DNA of 11,009 bases from Coprococcus sp. (GCA_016297495.1 JAEDGN010000065.1:1-11009); one strand, 5' to 3'; positions 1-6,748 are shown, counted from the first letter of the stretch. A program made the numbers and translations. The notes: generated by a model not told the origin, from the letters alone.

Positions 1-33
1 TTACATGGCCGGTATGGGCAGAGATATTTGGTT

Positions 34-42
34 AGTATATCA
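34..42 (-). promoter_or_regulatory. Possible extended -10 element facing out of the left edge
   Basis: Read on the minus strand, this is TGATATACT, a TGn extended -10 with a near-consensus hexamer. The same nine bases occur in the plus-strand element at 9037-9045. No good -35 sits 17 bases upstream of it. If real, it would drive a gene lying left of the window on the minus strand, divergent from the AEC transporter gene. The evidence is a short motif only. Confidence 0.2.
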
Positions 43-53
43 GATGTGAGATG

Positions 54-78
54 ACTCCCGCTTCTTAAGGCGGCGAGT
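54..78. other. Bulged hairpin in the AEC leader
   Basis: ACTC-CCGC at 54-61 pairs with GCGG at 70-73 and GAGT at 75-78, leaving C74 bulged. A T62-G69 wobble and a T63-A68 pair extend the stem over a CTTA loop at 64-67. No T-tract follows on the plus strand, so it does not look like a standard terminator. It lies between the left edge and the AEC gene and could be a leader structure, an operator-like palindrome or a dispersed repeat. Function is unknown. Confidence 0.35.
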
Positions 79-121
79 AAGAAATTTGTGTCAGTGGCGG
101 AAGCTGTAGGTGGTTGTTTTT

Positions 122-1054
122 ATGCAAATGAGTATATTATTGTTGAAACAGATTTCAGAACTGTTTTTAATGATTCTGATGGGCTATGCTATTGTAAAGA
201 CGGATAAATTAAAAGATAGGGACAGTACAGTCCTGGCTCGGATTGTGTTGTATTTGGTTTGTCCATGTATGATCATCAATGCTTTTCAGGTGGAATATTC
301 TGAAGAAAAAGCCTCTTCTCTGCTGCTGGCGGTAGGCGCTTCTTTGTTGCTACAGGTAGTTTTATTGTTTGTGACCCTGGCAATCAGGAGATTATGTCAT
401 TTGAATAGTGTAGAAACTGCCTCTGTGTATTATTCGAATTCTGGTAATCTGATCATACCGCTGGTTATGTATGTAATAGGTCAGGAATGGGTATTGTATG
501 CGTGTGCTTTTATGAGTATCCAGACAGTTTTTTTATGGACGCACTGCAGGATATTGTTAAGTAAAGGCGGGAAACTGGCATGGAAAGATATTGTTCTGAA
601 TATCAATATGCTTGCTACGATGGTTGGGATTGTTCTCTTTTTTACCAGAATACGACTTCCGGAAATTGTGAATCAAACAATGAGCGCTGTAGGCAGTATG
701 TTGGGGCCGGCAAGCATGATCGTAACGGGTATGTTAATCGGAGGTATGCATTTACGCAATATATTTGACCAGAAAAGAACTTATTTTATAGCTTTCCTGC
801 GACTGATTTTTATTCCGGCTGCCGCACTGGTTATTTTGAAGATCAGCGGACTTGCTGCATTGCAGGGCGAAGGAATAAAAATTTTGCTGATCGTATTTCT
901 GGCAGTTACAACACCATCTGCATCAACAGTTACACAGATGTGTCAGGTGTATGGCAATGATGCAAAATATGCCAGCGCGATAAATGTGATGACGACATTG
1001 TTTGCTTTGATTACTATGCCGCTGATGGTATTGATCTATCAGATGGTGATGTGA
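122..1054 (+). CDS. AEC (auxin efflux carrier) family permease
   Basis: This is a polytopic inner-membrane transporter of the AEC family, whose bacterial members export or exchange small organic acids and similar solutes; the substrate cannot be read from sequence. The 310-residue protein has about ten hydrophobic segments and the usual family length. Near residues 105-115 is the N-S-G-N-x-I-I-P-L motif typical of AEC proteins, and a conserved C-terminal T-T-P-S-A-S segment precedes the last two helices. I chose ATG 122 over an in-frame GTG at 110 because AGGTGG at 108-113 lies eight bases before 122 and would overlap the GTG start. The next gene begins 45 bases after the stop, so co-transcription is likely. 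No clear promoter is visible in the short upstream stretch. The family call is firm; the specific substrate is unknown. Confidence 0.9.
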   Translation: MQMSILLLKQISELFLMILMGYAIVKTDKLKDRDSTVLARIVLYLVCPCMIINAFQVEYSEEKASSLLLAVGASLLLQVVLLFVTLAIRRLCHLNSVETASVYYSNSGNLIIPLVMYVIGQEWVLYACAFMSIQTVFLWTHCRILLSKGGKLAWKDIVLNINMLATMVGIVLFFTRIRLPEIVNQTMSAVGSMLGPASMIVTGMLIGGMHLRNIFDQKRTYFIAFLRLIFIPAAALVILKISGLAALQGEGIKILLIVFLAVTTPSASTVTQMCQVYGNDAKYASAINVMTTLFALITMPLMVLIYQMVM

Positions 1055-1099
1055 AAATTTTAAATGAACGTATTGAAACAGGTATTGTGAGGGAAGAGT

Positions 1100-1489
1100 A
1101 TGTGGTTCTGGTGGTTTATGTTTGTTTGCAATATGCTATATTCACTTACAATGGTCATAGCTGGATGGTTCATGTGGAAGCATTATCCGAAAAAAATAAA
1201 CAGTCTGTGCGGATACAGAAGCAAAAGATCTTCTGTTAATATGGATACATGGAAATTTGCACATGAAAACTGCGGCAGACGCTGGTGGATAATAGGATGG
1301 ATCATGTTTTTTCCGACTTTTTTCATCCAGATTCCTTTTTATCATAGCAGTGATGACGTGATTGGATGGGTGGGATTAGTCATTTGTCTTGTAGAGTGCA
1401 CGATTTTGCTGATCTCGATCATTCCAACGGAGATTGCCTTGAAAAAAACATTTAATGAAGATGGAACACGTAAATCCAAAGATATGTAG
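1100..1489 (+). CDS. Small SdpI-family membrane protein
   Basis: A 129-residue membrane protein with three predicted helices (about residues 4-27, 62-80 and 88-108). Between the first two is the sequence G-Y-R-S-K-R (38-43) followed by W-K-F-A-H (51-55), the signature region of the SdpI family. Bacillus subtilis SdpI is the immunity and signalling protein against the SdpC toxin, but most short SdpI-like proteins are uncharacterised, and no SdpA, SdpB or SdpC partner is present here, so an immunity role is not supported. A GAGGGA-type ribosome binding site lies at 1089-1094, about five bases before the ATG. An alternative frame opening with GTG at 1051 overlaps this gene but shows no family features. 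It sits 45 bases after the AEC gene and 18 before the kinase-like gene, consistent with one operon. It is notably rich in Trp. Confidence 0.8.
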   Translation: MWFWWFMFVCNMLYSLTMVIAGWFMWKHYPKKINSLCGYRSKRSSVNMDTWKFAHENCGRRWWIIGWIMFFPTFFIQIPFYHSSDDVIGWVGLVICLVECTILLISIIPTEIALKKTFNEDGTRKSKDM

Positions 1490-1507
1490 GAAGGGAACAG
1501 AGACATT

Positions 1508-2068
1508 ATGCGAAAATTATTATTGATTACAGGTGATCTGGCAACCGGAAAATCTACTTTTGCCAATATTTTATCTATGAGATACAGTGAAAATGTTTTT
1601 TACAAAGATACGATTAAGGAAATACTGGGAGATACGATTGGATTCAGCAATAGGGAAGAGAATTTAAGACTTTCGAAAGCAGCAGTAGAATTGATGCTTC
1701 TGATCTGTTCTGAGTTTTCTAATCATGATAAAAATCTTATTTTGGAGGCAAATTTTCATCAGATTGAATTGGAGAAACTGCAAAAAATCGTTTATGAAAA
1801 AGATTATCAGGTGCTGACACTTGTTTTGCGGGGAGATCTGCATATTTTACATAAAAGATATTTAAACCGCATATATTGTGAAAACCGACATTCAGTACAT
1901 TTGAGTATGCTATTGGATGATTTTGATGCTTTTAGGGATTATATCGAAACAGCCAGAAAAGAAGACATAGTGGGCGATTACATAAAAATTAATGCAGATG
2001 ATTTCTCATATCAGAAAGACCCACTGCTTTTATCAAAGATAGATGCATTCATGAAAGAACGAAAATAA
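1508..2068 (+). CDS. P-loop kinase-like ATP-binding protein (AAA_33 / zeta-toxin-like fold)
   Basis: A 186-residue soluble protein with an N-terminal Walker A, G-D-L-A-T-G-K-S (residues 9-16), directly after a hydrophobic strand. An acidic residue ends a hydrophobic strand at L-I-L-E-A-N-F (E80), and R-H at 127-128 lies in a segment resembling the E-R-H-P-G-H motif of uncharacterised bacterial ATP-binding proteins. This layout fits the small P-loop kinase group that includes AAA_33 proteins, chloramphenicol phosphotransferase and zeta toxins. The phosphate acceptor is unknown. No small antitoxin gene lies next to it, which argues against a zeta-type toxin pair. AGGAAGGG at 1488-1495, overlapping the stop of the previous gene, is the likely ribosome binding site, with a rather long 12-base gap to ATG 1508. 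It is the last gene of the unit before the terminator at 2095-2144. Confidence 0.75.
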   Translation: MRKLLLITGDLATGKSTFANILSMRYSENVFYKDTIKEILGDTIGFSNREENLRLSKAAVELMLLICSEFSNHDKNLILEANFHQIELEKLQKIVYEKDYQVLTLVLRGDLHILHKRYLNRIYCENRHSVHLSMLLDDFDAFRDYIETARKEDIVGDYIKINADDFSYQKDPLLLSKIDAFMKERK

Positions 2069-2094
2069 GCGGCATTTAAGATTCTGTTTTAGAA

Positions 2095-2144
2095 CCCTCC
2101 AATTTGACAGTTCCATATCGGGAATGCAAAATTGGAGGGCTTTT
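2095..2144 (+). terminator. Intrinsic terminator with a branched loop, between convergent genes
   Basis: CCCTCCAATTT (2095-2105) pairs perfectly over 11 bp with AAATTGGAGGG (2129-2139), followed by CTTTT. The 23-base interior holds a small inner hairpin, TTCC (2111-2114) with GGAA (2121-2124). It ends the plus-strand kinase-like gene. The ABC permease arrives from the other side 14 bases away. On the minus strand the stem is followed by TTCTAAAA, a poor T-tract, so bidirectional termination is possible but weaker. Confidence 0.85.
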
Positions 2145-2152
2145 CTGTCCGT

Positions 2153-2971
2153 TTAATGTTGGACTGTATATATTTTTTCAACCCATGCCAGGAACTGGTA
2201 GAAGAACATGGCCAGGATACACAGGATGATGATGCTCATCATGACCCAGTCCAGTTTGAAAACCTGGCTGCCATAGATGATCAGATAACCGAGACCGGCA
2301 TTGGCGGCAAGGAATTCACCGATGATGACACCCACCAGGCAAAGACCGATGTTGACCTTCATATTGCTGATGATGGCAGGGATGCTGGCCGGGAGGACGA
2401 TATAGCGCATCGTGTCCATGCGGCTGCCTCCCAGGGTGCGGATCAGCAGCAGTTTATCAGCATCTATATGTGTAAAGGCAGTGTACAGGTTGATGATCGT
2501 GCTGAAAATGGCCAGTGAAACACCGCAGACAATGATGGTTTTGACATTGTTGCCGAGCCATACGATCAGGATGGGGGCGAGGGCTGTCTTTGGCAGACTG
2601 TTTAAAACAACGAGATAAGGCTCCAGTACGGCGGCGGCTCCCCGACACCACCACAACAGGACAGCCGTTAATGTGCCGAAAATCAGCACAAATGCAAAGC
2701 TTATCAGCGTTTCACCGACGGTAATGCCTAAATGATAGAACAGGCTGCTGTCTGTGGCCATATCGATTATCACTTTTACAATTCTTGAAGGACTGCTGAA
2801 TATAAAAGCATCCAGCAGATGAAGACGTGTGGCGATTTCCCATCCGGCTATGATCAGGATGAGGATCAGAAGACGGGCGATACGGATTATCTGCAGGTGC
2901 CTTTTGTTGCGGCGGATATAATCCTGACGTGAGATTTTGGCAACCGGATAGGTCATATATTTCTCAGTCAT
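2153..2971 (-). CDS. ABC transporter permease, nitrate/sulfonate/taurine (NitT/TauT) type
   Basis: Inner-membrane permease of a binding-protein-dependent importer, 272 residues with about six helices after a basic N-terminal region. The cytoplasmic EAA loop that docks the ATPase is visible at about 178-200 (L-G-G-S near its start and V-L-P-A-S-I-P near its end). The I-G-E-F-L-A-A-N-A-G-L-G-Y segment (217-229) is characteristic of SsuC/TauC/ThiX-like permeases. Family members carry sulfonates, taurine, nitrate, riboflavin or pyrimidine precursors, and the sequence does not say which applies. ATG 2971 overlaps the end of the ATPase gene by eight bases, so translation is probably coupled. GGGGTG lies about six bases before the start. 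It converges on the terminator at 2095-2144. No substrate-binding protein gene follows. Confidence 0.9.
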   Translation of the reverse strand: MTEKYMTYPVAKISRQDYIRRNKRHLQIIRIARLLILILIIAGWEIATRLHLLDAFIFSSPSRIVKVIIDMATDSSLFYHLGITVGETLISFAFVLIFGTLTAVLLWWCRGAAAVLEPYLVVLNSLPKTALAPILIVWLGNNVKTIIVCGVSLAIFSTIINLYTAFTHIDADKLLLIRTLGGSRMDTMRYIVLPASIPAIISNMKVNIGLCLVGVIIGEFLAANAGLGYLIIYGSQVFKLDWVMMSIIILCILAMFFYQFLAWVEKIYTVQH

Positions 2972-3722
2972 TTAATTCACCCCATATCTGATTAAAATAA
3001 TCTTTAAATTCCGGCGCCATTCTGGCATGGAAAGGGGTCCGCTCACCGGTTATGGTCAGACGGATGTCCATGGATTTTTTTACGGTGGCCGGGCGTTTTG
3101 TCAGGATAATAATCTGGTCGCAGAAGCTGACTGCCTCTGAAATATCATGGGTGACCAGAATGGCACTTTTATGCTGGCTTCGCAAAATGTGGTGAATATC
3201 GTCAGCTACCGTCAATCTTGTCTGATAATCGAGAGCTGAAAATGGTTCATCCAGGAGGAGAAGTCGGGGTTCCAGTGCCAGTGTGCGGATCAGAGCTGCC
3301 CGCTGGCGCATGCCGCCGGATAGCTGGGAAGGTCTTGCTTCAGTGAATTGTGCCAGGCCATATTCTGACAGCATACTGTTGATCCATTTTTCTTTTTCAG
3401 GTGTCATCTGACGATGAATTCTGAGGCCGAGAGAAATATTTTCTTTTATAGTCAGCCAGTCAAGCAAATGATCCTTTTGGAGCATATAGCCGATGCGGGT
3501 GACACCGAATGTATCGCTCTGCAGTCGGATTTTGCCGGATGACGGCGGCAATAAACCTGCAATGAGGGAAAGAATTGTTGATTTTCCACATCCGCTGGGA
3601 CCGATGATGCCAAGAAATTTGTCAGGCCAGACACAGAAATTCAATTTTTCTACAGCAGGTATTTCGTTTTCGGATGTCTGATAGGTATAATTAACATCGG
3701 TCAATGTTAAAAGCGGTTCCAT
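2964..3722 (-). CDS. ABC transporter ATP-binding protein, NitT/TauT (SsuB/TauB) type
   Basis: The 252-residue nucleotide-binding subunit that powers the adjacent permease at the inner face of the membrane. All ABC motifs are intact: Walker A G-P-S-G-C-G-K-S-T (41-49), Q-loop Q82, signature L-S-G-G-M-R-Q-R (134-141), Walker B L-L-L-L-D-E-P (154-160), D-loop S-A-L-D (162-165) and the switch His192. Length and the T-H-D-I-S-E-A-V segment fit the SsuB/TauB subfamily. The start is fixed by AAGGAGG (3735 down to 3729), six bases before the ATG. It is the first gene of a two-gene minus-strand operon. The 158-base gap upstream shows no convincing minus-strand promoter or riboswitch. The substrate is unknown because no binding protein is adjacent. 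Confidence 0.93.
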   Translation of the reverse strand: MEPLLTLTDVNYTYQTSENEIPAVEKLNFCVWPDKFLGIIGPSGCGKSTILSLIAGLLPPSSGKIRLQSDTFGVTRIGYMLQKDHLLDWLTIKENISLGLRIHRQMTPEKEKWINSMLSEYGLAQFTEARPSQLSGGMRQRAALIRTLALEPRLLLLDEPFSALDYQTRLTVADDIHHILRSQHKSAILVTHDISEAVSFCDQIIILTKRPATVKKSMDIRLTITGERTPFHARMAPEFKDYFNQIWGELND

Positions 3723-3803
3723 TCATATCCTCCTTGTATCGTTCCATATATTAGAATATGCAAAATCAAACAGCAGTGTACTCTGCAGAAAAATGTTTAC
3801 CAG

Positions 3804-3832
3804 TTGCACCTTATTATTGTTTATGATAAAAT
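3804..3832 (+). promoter_or_regulatory. Probable sigma-A promoter with extended -10
   Basis: TTGCAC (3804-3809) is followed after 17 bases by TAAAAT (3827-3832), with a TG dinucleotide at 3824-3825 giving an extended -10 (TGnTAAAAT). It lies about 49 bases before the TTG start of the SurA-like gene and is correctly oriented for the SurA-like/sfsA operon. This is the best promoter match in the ABC/SurA-like divergent gap. Confidence 0.6.
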
Positions 3833-3880
3833 GCAGACAGATGAAAGTAAACGATTGATCAGATAAAGGAGAGAATTCTT

Positions 3881-4711
3881 TTGGAAAATAATCAGAGAAA
3901 AAAGAAATACGGAGCGGGTATTCTGGCGGTCAGTCTGGTGATAGGGCTGAGTATAGGTTTTTGTGCCGGGTTTTTGATTGGGGGACATACGTCATCTGGA
4001 GAAGGCATAACAGGAGAGTCAGGCGTAGTGCCGCCTATAGAGACAATCCAGATGGCTGAGAGCGGAAGCACAGAAAATCCCGATGACAATGTCATTGACA
4101 GGGGATCAGATGATACAGAAGAGGAACCAATAGGCAATTTCGCAGTGGATGATGAGCCGGTGCTGACCATTGATGATACGGTTATTTACTTGTCTGAGGT
4201 GAATGCCAGAGCTTATATGGCCAGAGACCGGTATGTATCCTTATATGGAGAGGAGCCATGGAGTCAGGAAGTTGAGGATGGTATAACGGTGGCAGAATAT
4301 GCCAAAAATACCATGCTGGAAGAAATGGTTCGTATAACCATTCTTTGCGGGAAGTCAGATACCTATGGTGTGGAAGCTTTGACTCAAGATGAAAAGGCGA
4401 GATGTGATTTTCAGGCGGATGATTATATGGCAGCGCTCGGGAAAAATGTTGCCGCACAGTTCAGTGTGGAACATGAAGCAATGCTGAATATTTATGAAAA
4501 GGATGCACTGTCCATGAAGGTTTATAATAAGATCCTTGGTGAGCTTACGGAGGATCTTCGGTCTGAAGATGCATATATGGATATGGATGACAGTGAATTT
4601 GAGCAGATTCTGATGCAAAAGTTTAATGAACTGTATACCCGGTGGAAAGAAGAGTGTATAATAGAAACGACAGAGACATGGAATCAGATGGTAATAGGAG
4701 CCGTAGGATAA
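3881..4711 (+). CDS. Membrane-anchored SurA/PrsA N-domain-like protein
   Basis: A 276-residue protein: short basic N-terminus, one hydrophobic helix at about 12-34, an acidic low-complexity linker at about 35-92, and an extracytoplasmic domain from about 93. The segment from V-L-T-I-D-D through V-N-A-R-A-Y resembles the start of SurA/PrsA-type chaperone domains (a conserved strand, then helices). No parvulin prolyl-isomerase domain is visible, so it may be a chaperone-like or degenerate foldase relative rather than an enzyme. The Cys at 28 lacks a proper lipobox (F precedes it), so the helix reads as a signal anchor rather than a lipoprotein signal. The start is TTG, supported by AAAGGAGAG at 3865-3873. 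No ATG gives the hydrophobic helix as good a context. Its TAA overlaps the ATG of sfsA by one base, implying coupled translation. Function unproven. Confidence 0.7.
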   Translation: MENNQRKKKYGAGILAVSLVIGLSIGFCAGFLIGGHTSSGEGITGESGVVPPIETIQMAESGSTENPDDNVIDRGSDDTEEEPIGNFAVDDEPVLTIDDTVIYLSEVNARAYMARDRYVSLYGEEPWSQEVEDGITVAEYAKNTMLEEMVRITILCGKSDTYGVEALTQDEKARCDFQADDYMAALGKNVAAQFSVEHEAMLNIYEKDALSMKVYNKILGELTEDLRSEDAYMDMDDSEFEQILMQKFNELYTRWKEECIIETTETWNQMVIGAVG

Positions 4712-5415
4712 TGGAATACGGATCAGTAATAGAAGCAGTTTTCAGAAAAAGGCTGAATCGATTTCTGGCGGAAGTGGAAATCTGCGGGCAGATAACACAG
4801 GTCCATGTGAAGAATACAGGCCGTTTGCGGGAACTGCTGGTGCCGGATGCCAGAGTCTGGCTGGAGCCTTCAGATAAGCCGGAACGGAAAACAGCATTTT
4901 CCCTTATAAGTGTTGAAAAGGATGGGCGGATTGTCAATATTGATTCACAGGTGCCTAACAGAATAGTCTATGATGCACTGCAGGAGGGCCGGATACTTCC
5001 GGGGATGACAGGTCTGCGACGGGAGTATACATATGGTCATTCAAGATTCGACATCTATGGGGAGCGGGGAGATAAGAAGTTTCTCATGGAAGTGAAGGGG
5101 GTGACCCTAAATGTGGATGGTGAGGCCCGCTTCCCAGATGCTCCGACGGAACGGGGACTAAAACATGTGCGTGAATTAAGTGAGGCCGTATCCCGGGGGT
5201 ATGAGGCCTGTATAATTTTTGCTATTCAGATGAAAGGGATTCATCTGTTCCGTCCAAATGACGCGACAATGCATGATTTTGGACAGGCGCTGGCCCATGC
5301 CGCTGAAAAAGGAGTCCATATACTGGCTTATGATTGTACAGTCACACCGGGAAGTCTCAGGATAGATGCACAGATCCCGGTTGCTCTGCCTGTGCGCCGG
5401 GAACTGTGGCAGTGA
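4711..5415 (+). CDS. sfsA: SfsA family DNA/RNA nuclease-like protein
   Basis: A 234-residue protein, the same length as E. coli SfsA. SfsA was first linked to sugar fermentation stimulation and binds DNA; the family has a PD-(D/E)XK-like nuclease core. Visible family motifs are H-V-K-N-T-G-R-L (32-39), R-F-D (112-114), the catalytic-type E-V-K (127-129) and F-P-D-A-P-T-E-R-G (141-149). D114, E127 and K129 match the expected PD-(D/E)XK positions. The reading frame stays open upstream to an ATG at 4642, but that start would lie within the preceding gene. ATG 4711 has AGGAG at 4696-4700 and overlaps the previous stop by one base. It is translated with the SurA-like gene. The real cellular role of the family remains unsettled. 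Confidence 0.93.
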   Translation: MEYGSVIEAVFRKRLNRFLAEVEICGQITQVHVKNTGRLRELLVPDARVWLEPSDKPERKTAFSLISVEKDGRIVNIDSQVPNRIVYDALQEGRILPGMTGLRREYTYGHSRFDIYGERGDKKFLMEVKGVTLNVDGEARFPDAPTERGLKHVRELSEAVSRGYEACIIFAIQMKGIHLFRPNDATMHDFGQALAHAAEKGVHILAYDCTVTPGSLRIDAQIPVALPVRRELWQ

Positions 5416-5420
5416 TCATA

Positions 5421-5464
5421 TTTTCTCAAAGGAATGGCCTGTTTCATGAGGAAAATTTTTCTTT
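5421..5464 (+). terminator. Weak candidate terminator after sfsA
   Basis: TTTTCTCA (5421-5428) can pair with TGAG-GAAAA (5447-5455) around one bulged G, leaving an 18-base loop, followed by TTTTTCTTT at 5456-5464. The stem is AT-rich and weak, so read-through into the next gene is plausible. The 95-base gap after sfsA holds nothing else except the ribosome binding site of the SPFH gene and a lone TAGAAT (5472-5477) without a good -35. Confidence 0.35.
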
Positions 5465-5510
5465 CAGACGATAGAATAAAAGATGTAATTGATTATAGGG
5501 AGGTTTTGAT

Positions 5511-6710
5511 ATGGGTTTAAAAAATTTGATTAAGGGACAGCTTTTGTCCAGTATTAGTTATCGTTCATCAGATCCGATGGAGCTGGCGGCAGTTTACGAT
5601 AGAGACGGGCGCAGAATCATGTATCAGTCAGTGCTGACAGTTATGCCGGGACAGGCGGCCATTCTTGTGAATGAAGGACAGCTGACAGATATATTTATGC
5701 CGGGACGATATGAACTGACGACGAATAATATGCCGATTACCACGACACTGAATCAGTGGAAATACGGTTTTAATGACACGTTTATTGTAGATATTATATT
5801 TGTCAATACCAACGAGATTATTGACATCCCGTGGGGAACAAGTGAACAGGTGACAGTGAAGGATGCTGTGTTCGGACTGGTCAATGTGGGAGCCAATGGT
5901 AAATATTCCCTTTCTGTGACGGATCCGAAGCTTTTTGCAGAGAATCTGCTGGGTGTGAAGAACCGCTATACGGTTGCTGATCTGAAGAGTTTTATGACAC
6001 CTCAGATTGCCATGTACTTCAAGGAAATTGTGACAGAGAAACAGATGGATTTCTTTGATATGCAGAGCTATTGTTATGAAGCAGCACAGATACTGAAGGC
6101 AAAGAGTGATGATTTCTTCGGGCGTTATGGTATTCAGATGCAGAAGATGGCCGTTCAGGTGGCATTGCCGGAAGTTGTGAAAAAAGCCATTGATGAGAGG
6201 GCTTCACTTGGGGCGCTGGGCGGCATGGATGCCTATGCCTATAAACGTCAGGTGGATGCTCAGGCGGATGCCATGGTGGCAATGGCTAAGAACCCGAATG
6301 GTGGTATGAACAGTATGGCCGGAATGGGTATGCAGATGTCTGCCGGCATGGTCTTTGGCGAGATGATGGCCGGCAATATGGCCAATATGAGCGGTGGCAT
6401 GAACCGAAATGGGATGGCTGCCAATACCAATGTAAATAGCGCTGCTCAGCAGAATGCAGGGGATAGTTTGATAACATGTCCGAAATGTGGTGCTTCAGTG
6501 AAGAAAGGAACAAAGTTCTGCTCTGAATGTGGCGCTTCCATGCTGATTCAGAAGAAAAAATGTCTTAAATGTGGGGCGGATATAGATGCTGGCGTGAAGT
6601 TCTGTCCTGAGTGCGGGGCTGATCAGTCACAGAAGATTTGTCCAAAGTGCGGACATGCGGCAGCTCCGGGAACAAAGTTCTGTCCGGAATGCGGAACGAA
6701 TCTTGGATAG
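5511..6710 (+). CDS. YdjI-like SPFH-domain protein with three C-terminal zinc ribbons
   Basis: A 399-residue protein. The N-terminal part (about 1-235) resembles the SPFH/'virion core protein' group that includes B. subtilis YdjI: V-M-P-G-Q-A-A-I-L-V-N-E-G then F-M-P-G-R-Y near 44-67, and a helical end around 170-235. A Met/Gly/Asn-rich linker follows (about 258-318). The C-terminus carries three zinc ribbons, each two CxxC pairs: Cys 323/326/337/340, 351/354/365/368 and 377/380/391/394. There is no transmembrane segment, so it is probably cytoplasmic or peripheral. YdjI has been linked to membrane stress and PspA recruitment in Bacillus; carrying that role over here is inference, and no PspA gene is present. 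AGGGAGG (5497-5503) lies seven bases before the ATG. pcrA follows 38 bases downstream and may share the transcript. Confidence 0.85.
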   Translation: MGLKNLIKGQLLSSISYRSSDPMELAAVYDRDGRRIMYQSVLTVMPGQAAILVNEGQLTDIFMPGRYELTTNNMPITTTLNQWKYGFNDTFIVDIIFVNTNEIIDIPWGTSEQVTVKDAVFGLVNVGANGKYSLSVTDPKLFAENLLGVKNRYTVADLKSFMTPQIAMYFKEIVTEKQMDFFDMQSYCYEAAQILKAKSDDFFGRYGIQMQKMAVQVALPEVVKKAIDERASLGALGGMDAYAYKRQVDAQADAMVAMAKNPNGGMNSMAGMGMQMSAGMVFGEMMAGNMANMSGGMNRNGMAANTNVNSAAQQNAGDSLITCPKCGASVKKGTKFCSECGASMLIQKKKCLKCGADIDAGVKFCPECGADQSQKICPKCGHAAAPGTKFCPECGTNLG

Positions 6711-6748
6711 CATGCGGGAACCATCCCGAAATTTTGGAGGAGAGTTGA

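Noticed and set aside
1..54. Open frame from the left edge to TGA at 52-54 that could be the tail of an upstream plus-strand gene
   Set aside because: Only 17 codons are visible, there is no recognisable motif, and the other two frames are open for nearly as long, so it cannot be told from chance.
1051..1239. GTG-started 62-residue frame overlapping the end of the AEC gene
   Set aside because: It lies out of frame across the SdpI-like gene, which has clear family motifs. It has no good ribosome binding site and no recognisable domain.
1100..1489. SdpI-like gene as part of an SdpABC toxin-immunity system
   Set aside because: No SdpA, SdpB, SdpC or SdpR homologue is present in the window; short SdpI-family proteins are common outside that system.
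1508..2068. Kinase-like gene as the toxin of a zeta/epsilon toxin-antitoxin pair
   Set aside because: No small antitoxin-like gene is adjacent; the upstream gene is a membrane protein of the SdpI family and a terminator follows downstream.
3723..3880. Riboswitch or other structured leader upstream of the ABC operon
   Set aside because: No conserved riboswitch core such as a TPP or FMN element could be recognised on either strand in this 158-base gap; only the plus-strand promoter and ribosome binding sites are supported.
4642..4710. Longer N-terminal extension of SfsA from ATG 4642
   Set aside because: It would sit inside the preceding gene, the added 23 residues are not SfsA-like, and ATG 4711 gives the standard 234-residue length with an AGGAG site upstream.
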